From: Plumapathes pennacea | Taxonomy: Eukaryota; Cnidaria; Anthozoa; Antipatharia; Myriopathidae | Reading direction: 5' to 3' | Length of the DNA: 64,000 nucleotides | Assembly (NCBI GenBank): GCA_964036295.1 | Contig: OZ038473.1 | Location: forward strand, 14,230,001-14,294,000 | In this document: one piece after another, positions 43,601 through 56,113 of the stretch | Numbering within the stretch: position 1 is the first letter of the stretch | How the letters are laid out: every line of letters begins with the position of its first letter | The notes under the pieces: generated by a model | Database searches by the model: none | What the model was told of the DNA's origin: nothing | What the model saw: the letters and a program-made list of their open reading frames with translations, nothing else | Position numbers and translations under genes: made by a program

Positions 43601-46600
43601 ATAATCGGTCAGATTACGTGATGTCTAACCAACTGTCACTATATCGTATTTCTGTCGGCTTTCTCTCTCCTTTCTAGCCTTCTCTGTACAAGTTTGAGGG
43701 ATCTTCATCTGCGATCAGTATGAACGCGTACATCAGAGAGAGAAGACAAGAGTGCATGGAGGGGACCGCGGTAAGCCCAAATTGCAGATTCTCTCCACCA
43801 TTTAGAAGAAAATGTGTGAGTGATGTAGTGAGAATTGATAGTTTAGTCAGCTTTCATTTAAGTAAGGTATCAAAAGCCAAGTTCTCCTTACTGTATCATA
43901 TGTTTTTGGTGAGAAACTGAAGGAGAAAATTGAAGTTGATCACTGCGCACTGTTTACTTGCTGCTTTTCTAGGGTGGTCAAGGTTGAGGTACAAATCACG
44001 TGTCAAACTCAGAAATTCACACAAGGATTTTAGACGCTTTTTGCTATTTTACTCAAAGTCGACAATAATGAAGATAAAGTAAAAGATATCTACGGAGTAC
44101 CTATCTATCCATTCACCTGTTGCTGAGCAATTTTACAACGTAGAGCTTTTCTTTCTTCTAAGAATGAAGAAGACGATGATGCTTACGGGCAGCCGCTCCA
44201 CAACACCAAGCCGCAGCTGCTTTGTAAACCCAACCCAAGGAACATTACAGGTTTGTTCTTACAGACAATCAACTGCAGGCCCAGAAAACCAGTTGTAACC
44301 GGATAGAGAGAGAACATGAGGTGTTAGAGCGCGAGTCTTGAGTTAATCTCAACAATGGATTCCGTCTTCTCACTACAGAATCGGGGGGGTTGGGGGGCTG
44401 GAGGGGGGAGGTGTACGTTTACTGTCGTTTCTTAGCTCGACTAGTTGCATTTCCTTCTCTCACTAGTGGTATTCTGTCCGGTGATGGCCTTTGTGGATGA
44501 AGTGGAAGCAGCCATCACGACGCAGGAAGGGTGTGTATAGCAACAGATGTATAGTAATGTTCGGTTCTGGGAACTCTTAACTGACTCACGACCTTGGTTT
44601 TCTCAATGCTCAGGATGAGGTGCACTCTCTATGGATTCGTCACTGATTACGTCAAGGAGATTTTCATTGAAGAAGTAAAGTTCCAGATCAAAGAGAGACT
44701 GGAATCAGTCACTAAAGGTGCAGAGCTTGAAGCCATACTAATCTGTTTAGTTTCGTTTGTAATGCGTTTTTCCTTTTTGTCCACGCTAAACCAATGACTT
44801 GAAAACGGAGGTTTTTAAAACGGTTCCCAAAGTGGGAACTTTCGGTTCAAACGGAGGCGTTTTCAAATGAAAACGAAATAATGTGAACAGACGACTTCGA
44901 AAGTGAAGGGTTAGTGTGGATGGGTGAAAACCGAGGTTTTTGAAAATCGCATGAAAACGCGCATTAGTGCGGATGATGCTCTTGTGTTTTCAGAGACCCC
45001 CTCATGTGAAATTATATGCTGTTTTATCTTCGACAGAAGATGCTTTTAGAAAGACAACTGATTCTCTCAAAGCTCTGGGTGCCAGCAGGCCACTTCTACA
45101 GGTGTAACGTCTTCATATATTACTAGCACTTCAAGGGCAAAACATGCTGAGTGTTCATAGATTCACAACTTATTTCCAGTTTCAACAAGATCGATGTGCA
45201 TACACAGAACAGTTATCCCTAAGATAATCAGCCATATTTGGCTTTAATTCAACTAATCCATCGAATTGTTTTCGCATGCCGACCACTCACCGACCATATT
45301 GACAATATACCGACCGCATGCCGATCACTTACCGACCGTACTGGACAATATGCCGACCACTCACCGACCATATTGACAATATACCGACCGCATACCGACC
45401 ACCTACCGACCGTACTGGACAATAAGCCGGCCACTCACCGATCACTTACCGACCAGTGCAATTTGTTTGTTCAAATCAGAGCACCATAATAGTGGAGAAC
45501 CTCATTGGAGACTTGAAACACTTGATGCATAGTTTACCAAACTACTCGCCCCAGTTCCTGGATATGATCTGCAAAGCACTGAGCAGTTACAAGGAGAGTT
45601 GCAACACCGCTTACAGAGGTAAAAAATGAACGAGAATTGTCGTCGGCCGACAGTAGCAGGTTTTTTGTGGTTTGCACTATGAAAGCCTCATTGGACAGTT
45701 GACTCACCAGACGACCATTCCGTGATTGATTGTCATTTGTCCTGCAGTTGGACTGGAGATAATCGTATTTTTATTTTCTAGGTCTCCTTCGGTTCAGCAG
45801 TGACAGTGAGAGGCCTACGAAGATTGTGAGCGCTTTGTGGGCCAAGGATGAAGACATCAGCCGACTGTTGAGGTAACTTGAACTCCTCGCTCTCAGTAAG
45901 TTTTAAAATCTCGCTTCTGATCTAGTGATTATGTGGGTGTCATCATCATCATCGTCGTCGTTATCATCATGGTCACCATTATTAGTGCCACATTGAAATC
46001 AGTCGTTATGGGCATGTCCGTCCTCTCTCTCCACCCCACCCCACCCACCATAAAACCCTTCCCCCGCGCTTGTGTGATTGCTTGCTTCAACCGAACATTT
46101 TAAGTTTCTATTAATCGTCCTTTTAAGGTCTCTGCCGAACTGGCAGGTGCTTCAACAGCAGCCTCACAGGCAGAGAAAGGTTAGTGTATATGATACCTAC
46201 ATGGTTACCGTGAATGCTCTTATGGGGGAGGGGAGGGGGGGGGGGGTATTTAACAACAGTGAGAAGAAAATTAATCACCGGAATGAGATGGAAGGGCGGG
46301 AGGTGAGGGGAAAAGGAGGCTTATTTCAAAGCTAAACTCTGTAGAGGGGACTTCTTAGAGCATTTACAATATGCCTTCTTGATATTGCAGTGACAAGGAG
46401 TTGTGTTTTTGTTGACCACTTGGAAAACGATAGCGTCAAGTGAGTGTGTTACGTTTCAGGGAGAAGATGAAGATCTGGAAGCGTCCAGGAAAAGAAATGA
46501 AAGGGTGTGAGATCGTTAGACTACTGGTTACCAATACAATGTCACATTTTACTTTCTCTTTCTACTTTCTTCTTCTGTTTACCTTTACCTGGTCTCTGTC

Positions 46601-46978
46601 TCACTCACTCTCTCGTTTCTCTGTTCTCCTATCGTCGTTATGAACATTTTAACATTAAAAGTACCTCTAAACAAAACGCAAACTTTTGACATTTCCGTTT
46701 TAATTTCTTTCTTTAGGAATCCGAAATCCTCACTAGCAACTTAGGAGAACACATCCTGGCCAAGGCCGAAGTTGTCCTGGTCATGGCGGATTTGCGGACA
46801 CTCGCGAACCTCCAGGAGAGTTCAGTAAGTGACAGAGGATTCATTGTCAACGATATTCACTCCTACTAAGTTCAATCTAGGTTCAGGCTGTACAGTTTTC
46901 AGATATGACGACGACAACGGCGATGATCACGACGATGATGACTATGACGATGACGACAATGATGATGACCACAACGAT

Positions 46979-47033
<55 letters not shown>

Positions 47034-49166
47034 TTAACGATGACGACGACGGTGACGATGACGGTGATGACGAGACGATGATTATGACGTTATGGCGATG
47101 ACGATGTTGACACTGGCGATGACATTGTTGGTGACGATAATGGCGATAACGATGATGTTGAATTCCTGTTATTACGTTTTACTTTACCAGGAGTGGTTGG
47201 CCGGTCACATCCGCCATTTCTCGACCAGTCTATCGGGCCAGTCGACTGCAATCAGCCTGGTCACTCCAGACTCCAAGGAGAGACTGAAAACTGTGAGTTT
47301 ACAAGAAATAAAATTATTGATTACAGATTATTCTAGAGCACATACACACGAACATGTAGGACAATGTGTGCAACTGTTGATGTTACTTAGTTAAACCAGT
47401 AGTAAATGCTTTATTGCCTGTTTCTTTCCTCGAGTTAAACCCTCCCATAAATGTTCTAGTGCCTATAGATTTCTTTTAGTTAAACTACGAATTTTTGTCA
47501 CTTGAATTACCCACAAATTATCTATTGTCTATACATTTAGATGGGCTAGTGCCTGTAGATTTCTTTCATTTAAGCCATCCATTACTGTATTGCTTATAAT
47601 ATAGATTTCAGTTAAACCACACTATAAATGCTTTTATATCTGATGGTTCTCTGATGTTGATTAAAACTCAGTTAAACCCGAGAATGATGGAGATATACCA
47701 TGATGGATTTATGTATCTCCAAGGTAAAAACTGGGTAAGTGATACGAGTCTCAAAAGCACCGAAAATTGACCACTAAACTCATAAATAAATAAACGAATT
47801 AACACGGTGCGGACATCGCGCTGTTTACTATACTTTACATAGGCACACACGAAGCATTCCCAAGAATGCGTAAAGAGAATGACAAGTTCGTAACTTGAAT
47901 ATCTTGAGCTGGATTCTAGCGGGTATGTTCTGGTCGGTTGTTTGCGAGTAATTTTACGTAATGTCTCTATAAGCTAGGAAAAGTAGTTAAAAATGTATCA
48001 GAGTGCCTAACATCTGCAAATCGTCGGTGTATTAGTCTTATAAAGCCACTGTATAAACAGCTTGCATTGCCGGCTACTGTATAAATTCATTAACAAACTG
48101 AGCTAAAGTTTACTAAGCTTTGCACTGTTTCGATAATTCTACTCAGTCGTGTCGCATAAACTGATAACATATAACTGGGGGCGTACCAGGGAGTACTTTT
48201 CTGATTGTGTTTGATTCAATTCTCTGCAGCAAGATATCCCGCCTGTTCCACCAGAAATTCTAAGGTGAGTTAATCCTCAGTCGTTGACTTTTACGTTGGC
48301 TATTAAGCGGCCGTGAGAGAAGTGCACGAATACGTTAAAACCCAGAGGCCTTTGCGTGCTTCGTACCTTGTTCACAGTAACCTGTCGGCCATATTGAATA
48401 GAAAAGAAACTTTTTTTCACGAGGCATCCATCGCCTGCACTGGTGTTTAGTTTGAATGCGGTGCAGGCCAGAAGTCCATTGTTGTACGAAGAACGTCAGC
48501 TGAATCCTCTTTGTGTGTGTGTTTTTTTTTTTTTTTTTTTTTTTTTTTTGGTAGCTCACTAGATACGCTGGCTCAGGATTTCCAGCATCTAGCCGAGATG
48601 TGTTTACTGGTTCTGCACCTGGAGATCAGGTGTCACTGCTTCTACTTTTTGCTCAGAGTCGTCAGAGAGGTGCGTACAACAGATAAAGGAGACGCTCCAG
48701 TTTATCTGACGAGTCCACACTCGAGCATAAGTTAGTTCCACATACTGTAGAACCCCGCTAACTCGAACTCTCAAGGGAAGCGAGAAATAGTTCGAGATAG
48801 CGGGGTTCTACCAAGGGAAATTTCTACCAAGTTCATTTCCGAGGGAAAGCGGTTTCTGTTCGAGATAGCGGGGAGTTCGAGATAACCGAGTTCAAGATAG
48901 CGAAGTTCTACCGTAGTTATTTTCTACTATAAATACGACGTTTGCAGAATTTTCTATACCGTAAGTGATGCACAGGGAAAATGGAGTCTGCACAGTGCTC
49001 GACATTAAGGTTTTAGGTTGGTTGCTCTTCAGACTGTAGATTGACTTCAAGCAATAGAAAGTTTCATAATTTCTAGTTGCCCGGCCCAGAATTTACCTGC
49101 CCGACCAAAAGTTTTGGTTGCCCCGGGCAAGCGGACAACCGTTAATGTCGAGCGCTGCTGCACACA

Positions 49167-49201
<35 letters not shown>

Positions 49202-50498
49202 GTTAAGAAGGTTGATTGCTGCACGACCTGTGTACAGGATTGACTTGATAAACTTGTTACGTTGTTGATTTTCAGTCCAACTACTACAGTAATGTGAGTG
49301 CTATGGATCCAGATGATAACGTGGAACAACTCAACAAAGATCTGGCGTCGTTGGAAGAGATTGCTGCTGCTAATCTGGCTCAGCACAAGTTCAGGTGAAG
49401 AGAAGATACTGGTTAATCAGCCAATCAGCGTTCAAACAGTACAATCAAGAATAGAAAGTCCAGAAGCCTTTGCGTTTCTCGTGCTGTGTTTATTAAAATG
49501 TGTCGTCCATGTTGGATTAAAATGACATTTCATTATTTTCACGACGAAGCTATTTTAATGCGAAAAAGGTCAGCTCTACACTGTTATCAAGTGCTTATGC
49601 AGTCCTGTCTATGTTCCAGGTATTTGTTTGAAGGCCTGGGACATCTCATCGCTTCCATCCTCATTTCCAATGCATCGGAGATAAAAAGATTTAATCAAAA
49701 TGGTATCAAGAAAATGTAAGTGATAATGTAAAATTCAAGACATTTTCATAATCTGGAAAAAATATAAAAATTCTGAGCAACGTCACCTATATTACTTTTC
49801 ACGCAGCAACAACTTCTATAATACTGGATTACGTCTTCTTTTGCTCTAATTAAATCCAGGTTTACACCTTGGGTCTTCTTTGTCCATTGAAATAATACCA
49901 GCACTATAGTCGTTAAGGTAGCCTGATACCCTTCACATGAGTAACGCGAGCTTGTGGACTTGTTTTATGTTCAGGTGCCGCAATGTGTTTGCAATACAGC
50001 AGAACCTCACCAACATTACCATGTCGAGGGAGGGAGACCTGGACCGAGCCCGTCAGTACTACGAGCTGCTTAATATCAAGCCAGATGTAGGTGTTCATAT
50101 AATGACTATGTTGTTTTTCTTGATAAGATGTAGATCTCCTGATGTAAGTGTTGCTCTGTGAGGATTTCCTGCTTTCCTTGCTGCTAAATGCATCGAGCTC
50201 ATAATGTTGGCAGAAGAATGTAATACTAAACTTCGTTCTAAAGTCTGGTTTCCATATAATCGCGGCAACTGTAGCGATTGTAGAAAACTGGGATGCACGC
50301 ACTCACTCACGTACACATTGTTTTTAGGGCATCCTGAACTTGATAGTGGAACAAGGAGCCAAGTACACAGAGATGGAATACGAGACTCTGTTGACACTTG
50401 AAGCGAAAAGTCAGGTGGTGCGAGACCCTGCGGCGCTGCAGAGCCGAGTGCACAGGCTGAAAGAGATCATGAAAGAACTCAAGAACTCTGGAAAATAG
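38731..50498 (+). CDS. EXOC4: Exocyst complex component 4 (Sec8)
   Basis: Subunit of the exocyst, which tethers secretory vesicles to the plasma membrane. Thirty-five exons, 965 residues (human 974). Exon starts: 38731, 38826, 38960, 39387, 39656, 39899, 40157, 40301, 40693, 41013, 41286, 41509, 41852, 42073, 42513, 42632, 42965, 43292, 43678, 44163, 44467, 44614, 45037, 45480, 45782, 46128, 46460, 46717, 47191, 48230, 48555, 49276, 49620, 49975 and 50328-50498. Conserved stretches include LLSVIRTLS near the start, [12 protein letters not shown], the Sec8 coiled-coil region, [37 protein letters not shown] and [16 protein letters not shown] near the C-terminus. Phases of all junctions agree. 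The C-terminus is shorter than in vertebrates, ending ELKNSGK, and the stop codon abuts a splice donor-like GTGAGA. The other exocyst subunits are not in the window. Confidence 0.96.
39585..39650 (+). mobile_element. Family-1 MITE, 3' fragment next to EXOC4 exon 5
   Basis: TACTGGATGATATATCTCTG then GGTGAGAGATTAGAAGTTGA match the right half of the family, immediately before the exon-5 acceptor (CTTTTGCAG, exon from 39656). Confidence 0.6.
43776..43945 (+). mobile_element. Family-1 MITE lacking its ends
   Basis: Internal part of the family (GAGTGATGTAGTGAGAATTG; GGTGAGAAACTGAAGGAGAA; GAAGTTGATCACT) in EXOC4 intron 19, starting only a few bases after the exon-19 donor. Confidence 0.75.
45278..45455 (+). 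repeat. Minisatellite, 74-bp unit, about 2.4 copies
   Basis: Units begin at 45278, 45352 and 45426 with GCCGACCACTCACCGA (third GCCGGCCACTCACCGA). Each unit is itself built from ACCGACC words. It ends 24 bp before EXOC4 exon 24. Confidence 0.88.
46903..47160 (+). repeat. GATGAC-type microsatellite
   Basis: Long imperfect GAC/GAT tract in EXOC4 intron 28. The apparent Asp-rich reading frame is a consequence of the repeat. Confidence 0.95.
48745..48913. mobile_element. pogo/Tigger-like MITE, copy 3
   Basis: 169 bp between TA dinucleotides in EXOC4 intron 31. Ends CTGTAGAACCCCGCTAACTC and the complement of CGGTAGAACTTCGCTATC; internal TTCGAGATAGCGGGG repeats. Confidence 0.88.
49418..49570. repeat. 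Dispersed repeat, related to 35525-35680
   Basis: See 35525; lies in EXOC4 intron 32 and begins CAGCCAATCAGCGTTCAAAC. A looser match (GGCCTTTGCGTGCTTCGT) is present near 48350. Confidence 0.5.
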
Positions 50499-52329
50499 GT
50501 GAGACGGCCGTGTTATAAGGAGGCCTTCCGATGTTGGTAATTGTATATAGGCGAAGTACGAATTGAAGTTTTTTGTGAGCAAACAACGCTGGGAGCATGC
50601 TGTGTCTTATTCAAGGGGAGGGGAAATACAGGTGCTGTTCTGTGCGCGAGAATGAACGAGTGAAGAAAACAAGGCAGAAGTCTGTTCGGTAATCCCACAA
50701 GTGTGTCCGATGCATCAACGATCGACTGTCGACTGACCGTTGACAGATAGTGAGCCGATAATCGGTCGTTCCAAAGACCGATGGTCGTCCGACTGCCGGA
50801 CAATGCGTCGGACGAAGGTCGCCCGACTGGCAACTGAGGTACACTTGGTTCGAATGCAAACTGAGAAATTCTGCGCTTTCACCTGCAGAGCCCAAGGAAG
50901 CAAGAAAGAAAGAAGAGTTGATGGAGAAACCTTTGCGACGGAAACATCGGATGCAGGATGAGTAGAAGTTGATGCTGCTATGTGCAGAACTGAACGTTAT
51001 TTTAGTGCAACTTGAACACAGAACTTATTGCTTTTTATCTGGTTGTACAAGCGAGTTGGCACAAAAACCCGCTCTGTAGTTGAGTTTGAAAATTTAATTA
51101 CCTGGCATAGCTTCAACTCATTTTTAATATTTTGTTAAATGTCAAACAATAGTGTTCAGACAATCTAAAAATATATTTTTTTGACCAAAACCAAAACACC
51201 TAATTTGGTACCGTAATAAGCAGACTTATTGATCAATTAATAGCGATATGTATAAAAAGTACTTGTAAATAGATTGCATAGAAACTAAAGTACTCTTATG
51301 GAAAGAATTTGTGTCGTTATTTGTGACAAAAACGGAATACGATTAAAAAAGAGGAAAGAAAAAGAACTACATCAGTGAAGCACGTGATCAACAATAAAAA
51401 AAGTTTTATTTTCAACGCAGAACAAAGTTCGTACAGTAACGAGAACTCAAGCCCATAAGAGTTACCAGAGGCCAGTGAATCCAGAGCACTATCCCATCTG
51501 TACGAAGCCACGGCATTATGTTATTATATTAAAAATGTATATCTATAGAAAGAAGAACACTTCTCACGGCCAAAAGCGTGGCGAAGATTCCTCTAGCATT
51601 AAACGAACCGAAACAAACAAGCAAAACCAACAAAAAAGTAACAACTTTGGATGCCAGAGACTTGCTGTCCGTTATCGCGTGTTTAGGGCGATATTTCGCG
51701 GCAATTTTGGCGATTTTATTTATTTAAACACCTTACCGATTTTTACTCGATCGTCGACGCCAGCGGGGGTAACTTAGAAAACGTCCAGCTCTGTAAAATA
51801 CAACGTGTCTCGGGTTCCGGGGACTTTTCTGGCCTCATATAAAACGCTCTAAACCACCTGCTGATGAACAGCTAAAGCTTGAACCGCCAAACAAAACGTT
51901 ATTTCAGCTCGACCTATTCCGGATTAGTCCACGCGGCCGTAAGTGTTGAGGTAACACGATATAATGTTTCTAAATTTAAGTTAGTATAGTTTGGTAAAAA
52001 GAGGTCGTCTCTATTTCGGACTCCTCAGCCGGTACTCCAGGTCTTGGTAGACAGGAGGTTTTGTTTTCTGATGCTGTGCATTACTTCACATTCCCGTGGT
52101 AAACTTGTACGACTGCGAGCTTCCATGTCCTTTATGTCTGCCAACAACTGTATCCTAATTAGGAGAAAACGAAAAGTTTAAAAGTGCTTGAAACACTGAA
52201 GAGTTACTCTTAGCAAAGAAGTAACACTGGAAGTTCATAATAATATTGTGATGTTTGTGTCTGAAAAAACATTTTGCCAGGTGAACTCTGTTTGGCTTTC
52301 TGTGAATACTGATACACTTGTATGGTCTG
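50499..52329. other. Facing 3' regions of EXOC4 and the TAPP-like gene
   Basis: Contains the 3' UTRs of two convergent genes. AATAAA at 51393 (plus) and TTTATT at 51405 (minus AATAAA) lie 12 bp apart and could terminate both transcripts. A possible 3'-UTR exon of EXOC4 begins after CTTTCACCTGCAG at 50889. No other gene recognised. Confidence 0.5.
51393..51410. terminator. Candidate bidirectional polyadenylation signal
   Basis: The stretch reads AATAAAAAAAGTTTTATT, giving AATAAA on both strands within 18 bp, in the gap between the convergent EXOC4 and TAPP-like genes. Position fits; usage is not shown. Confidence 0.45.
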
Positions 52330-55300
52330 TCAGTTTGTGTCATGTGTTGTAATGTTAACAGAACGCACTGGATCAGTGACTGCTCGACCCCTGTTGGTTG
52401 TTACGCATTTGATAGCATTCATCCATGACTCCATTTCTTCTGGGGTCTCCGCCTGAAGCATTAAAACCATTGAATCAAGCAGTAAATCATTGAATCAATC
52501 GATCAATCACTCACTCACTCAATCAATCAATCAATTAATCAATCTATCAATCACCTCATCATTCAATCAATAAATCAATTAATCAGTCAGTCAGTCGGTT
52601 GATCAATCATTGAATCAATCAATCAATCAACTAATCAATCAAAATTCAATCAATCAATCAACCAATCATTCATTCAATCATGATTCAATCAATCCATCAA
52701 TTAATCAGTCAATCAATCAGTCAATCGAATCAGTTAATCAATCAATCAATTAATCAATTAATCAATTAATCAATTAATCAATCAATCAATCAATCAGACA
52801 ATCATGCCATCAATTAATCAGTTATGAACAAGTCATTTAGTATTTACCTAACCAATAGATCAGATGACAACAAGGCTTCACAAACCTGGATGTAGTAAGT
52901 CCTGTTCTGAGTAATGACTTCAAAGATGTGTTCCCTGATGACATCAGAACTGTGGACAGCAAAGACCAAGAAATAAACTTTAAACATTATCCCCTTCCAA
53001 AAAAATACCTGATTATCTGTGATGTCACCTTGCACTTTGCTGTGGCCTGACTTGATAGATCTCTGTTGTTGAAATCGATTTGAGGGGATCTCTGTCCTGA
53101 TGCAGAAAAGAATGTTGACAATAGTTCAGTGTATCAAGACTCAAACGTTTCACTTTTCCAGCTTACAGTCTGATCCAAAGTACTCACGGTGTCTTTTTCA
53201 TAATATGACAGTTTGACTGAATCCAGTCTGAAGTATCTTCTTTTCCAGTTTTTCACCTGCAAGCAAACCACTGCTGTATTATTTGAAATGCAAATGTCCA
53301 AACAGTTTATTTGGAGGAAAAGCCAAGTGAACAGACCACTCACCAATGCACCCTTCTTGACTAGGAAGCCTTCTTTCAAGGGTTTCATTGTTGTCACTGG
53401 TCCGCCTGATGCTGTTCTCAGCCTTGCCTCGTCATCTTCAACATCTGAAATTTTCTACCAAAGATGCAGACATGGAAATGATAAATATCAAGCATAATTT
53501 CTGACAAGCCTAAATTAAGGTAGTGTCCCAGTGTTTTTTTTTTTTTTTTTTTTTGAGGGGGGGGGGGGGGGGGGAGGAGGGGGGAGTTGCACATTGAAGA
53601 TTAGGCCAAGACTGAGACAGTTGAAAGGTTGATTGTTGAAAGGGATTAAGTGACTAAATTGTAGTTTTGACAGAATACTTCACACAAACACGTACTCTGA
53701 CAGGAGTCTTTACAACAACACCTCCAATTATTTTGGTCTGGTAGCAAATTGCTTCTTCAGGTTTTTGTTTGTCGGAAGTGTCCATTGGTTCTTTCTCGTT
53801 GGTTGGTTCACCACTGGATGCAGGAACTGCCAACCTTTTAAGACTTCCTTGCCTTTTGGATGGGTCAACCTGGCAGTAAATATTCATACAAACAATTTGT
53901 AATGTCAGGATGATTGATTCTAATACAAGGTCAAAAACACTAACATTATTTTAGACCAGAAAATTTATTATACTTGAAGCTGTCTTATGACAGCAAAATT
54001 GCCCCTTGCCACTGACTATTATTACCAACTAAGTTGCTTATTGCTGTTGCTACTATTTTATGAGAAATTGCACAAACAACCGGGCAAAAGCGGGAAATGA
54101 TGCCAACGATATCCTCGCTAGTGAGGATATGGAAAATATGCCACTCGGGTACTGGATGTAGTTTCGTATGGATTTTATGCACGGTATATTTTCCAGTAAA
54201 ACACTCGTGTCTATATAATAATATCATATAATTTTTATGGTAGTTATTAAGACTACTAACTATATGTACTACACTACTGTTGTACTACTAACAACTACAA
54301 TGTACTGCTGTTACAACTAGTAACCATAACTGTAGTTACTGTTATTGCAGTTTATGTGGACGTACTGCTGTCTTGCGTAGGAGCTTGATCCAGTCATCCA
54401 GGTCTGATCGATTGTCTGCTCGTAGGTAGTATTTACTCTCGTATGTTTGGATCTCTGTGACAAAGCAACAGACAGAAAAGAAAGTGAACCGAAGGTGATG
54501 TGTTGGACAACTAAAGATGTCACACCATATGGAGGCTTACCGGTATCTACACTTCTGAATTACTCAAATATACAAAATAATGGGAAGTCAACAATTGGCA
54601 TACTAGAAATGCGATATTCACAGATGCCCCTCTATGGATTTCAGATGTATGGTATATTGTCTGTTTGCGATCACCAACCTCTAGCTTCTAACAGATTCTC
54701 ATAGTTAGTAAAAATCCACTAACAAGTCTTAATACTTTTAATAACTACATTTTATAAGAACCATAGCACATAAATTATTTAATTTGGTCATGGTATCGTA
54801 TTTTTACTTAATTAAAATAATTAACATTATTCTTAGGCCTACCAATACTGTCCTCGGTCTTGAATTTGTCCTCTATCTGATAAAAGAAGAACATTATTTT
54901 TTTAATTGGACATGTTCATAGTTTGTGCAAGAGTGGTACATACATGCACACTATACTTAAAAATATGTAGCTAAAAGCTTACAGAACTTACAAACTGTTC
55001 ACATCTATATGTTGTACTAAGTTCCTTTTATGTGTTTTTTGATGCCATCTATTGGTATTTGAGTCACACTTTTTGTGCTCATTGGTATTCCAACAATCCA
55101 GAATTCCAACATTCTTGATCCTCTTTTGATCTGACAGCTCCACCCATGTGAGAGAAAGCGAAACCAATAACACATGCACGGAGAAAACGAACATCGAGTA
55201 TACATGAGAACTAAATCCATTTCTTACCTTAGTTATGAACCGTATATTAATTTCGCCTTCACAGTTATCCCACACAACATCGTTCTAGAGATCAATGATG

Positions 55301-55826
55301 TAAATAGAATATTTAATGCAAAATATAAATATGTGATTACTTGCGGCTCTTGCCAGCGGGTCAAATTGTGTATGGCAATTATACAAAGCTTTATATAAAG
55401 ATCAAGATCATTAATTCACATGAAGTATTAAAATGTCCAACATTTTCACTAGGAACTGCATGTGTGTACACGAGCAATCATTTCTCTTTTAGTTCATGTT
55501 TATTTTATTCTCGTGATCACATTTCTCTTCCTCTGAAAAGCCTTTGGAACAAGTCAAATTTACGAGGACGACAACTGCACCTAACGAAAGGTGTTAATTT
55601 GAACGTTTGAAGCCGCAGATTTTATTAAAGGAGACGACTGAAGCGGAAATAGTTGCCAAATGAGCAAGCAATAGTAAACAAGCAAGCTTACCGACTTATT
55701 CCTGTCAAAGTATCGCAGCAGGCACGACCCTTCATCCAAAATAAAATATCTAAGATTCCAGTTTCCGTCTTTCTCTCTGATGTACAGCCCACCAGTAAAC
55801 TGTCCGTTCTCATCTCGTTCTGGCAT
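52330..55826 (-). CDS. TAPP-like tandem PH-domain protein (PLEKHA1/2 family)
   Basis: Phosphoinositide-binding adaptor. Ten coding exons, 307 residues: 55692-55826, 55228-55284, 54843-54876, 54366-54454, 53696-53869, 53344-53454, 53188-53256, 53029-53096, 52886-52949 and 52330-52452. PH1 (about residues 8-105) starts GGLYIREKDGNWNLRYFILD and ends in DDWIKLLRKTA. A Ser/Lys/Glu-rich linker follows with IIGGVVVKTP, which matches the DIVGGVPIITP motif of TAPP linkers. PH2 (about 185-290) contains KEGFLVKKGALVKNWKRRYF; the basic KxnWKRRYF motif binds 3-phosphoinositides, in TAPPs PtdIns(3,4)P2. The conserved FEVITQNRTYYIQ and EEMESWMNAIK complete the fold. The protein is shorter than vertebrate TAPP1 and ends THDTN, lacking the PDZ-binding SDV end. 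Head-to-head with LHPP. Confidence 0.92.
52470..52806. repeat. AATC-type degenerate tetranucleotide repeat
   Basis: About 330 bp of CAAT/AATC units with frequent variants, in the last intron of the TAPP-like gene. Confidence 0.9.
53536..53586. repeat. Adjacent poly-T and poly-G tracts
   Basis: A run of T is followed directly by a G-rich run in an intron of the TAPP-like gene; the G run may form quadruplex structure. Confidence 0.8.
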
Positions 55827-56113
55827 GTTGTTGAAAACTGCCCTTCGGACGACAACACGGGGCTCTTTAAGAGCTACAGCATGTGAACTGATTCGTTTAA
55901 ACCGCAATATGACACTCAAAATACAAGCCCTGTAAACCGTGCGTGTTATCTTCAGGAACACAAATCAAAGTACTGTACAAATATTTCCAGCTCGAACTTG
56001 TGCTCGTTCGGTTGGTTCTCGTGAGATGTGTTATTTTTAGACTATTTCTCGGTAATTGCTCGTAATCGCCCGACTGTCTGATTATTAATCGATTAACGCT
56101 CGGTGGTTGCAAC
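55827..56113. promoter_or_regulatory. Compact bidirectional promoter region
   Basis: Only 287 bp separate the start codons of the divergently transcribed TAPP-like gene and LHPP, so both 5' UTRs and promoters must lie here unless there are upstream non-coding exons. No TATA box in a convincing position. Confidence 0.6.

Noticed and set aside
45278..45455. Possible CRISPR-like repeat array
   Set aside because: Units are contiguous 74-bp minisatellite copies without unique spacers, in an intron of a eukaryotic gene.
46829..47101. Asp-rich open frame
   Set aside because: It is the translation of a GAC/GAT microsatellite inside EXOC4 intron 28; flanking exons splice over it.
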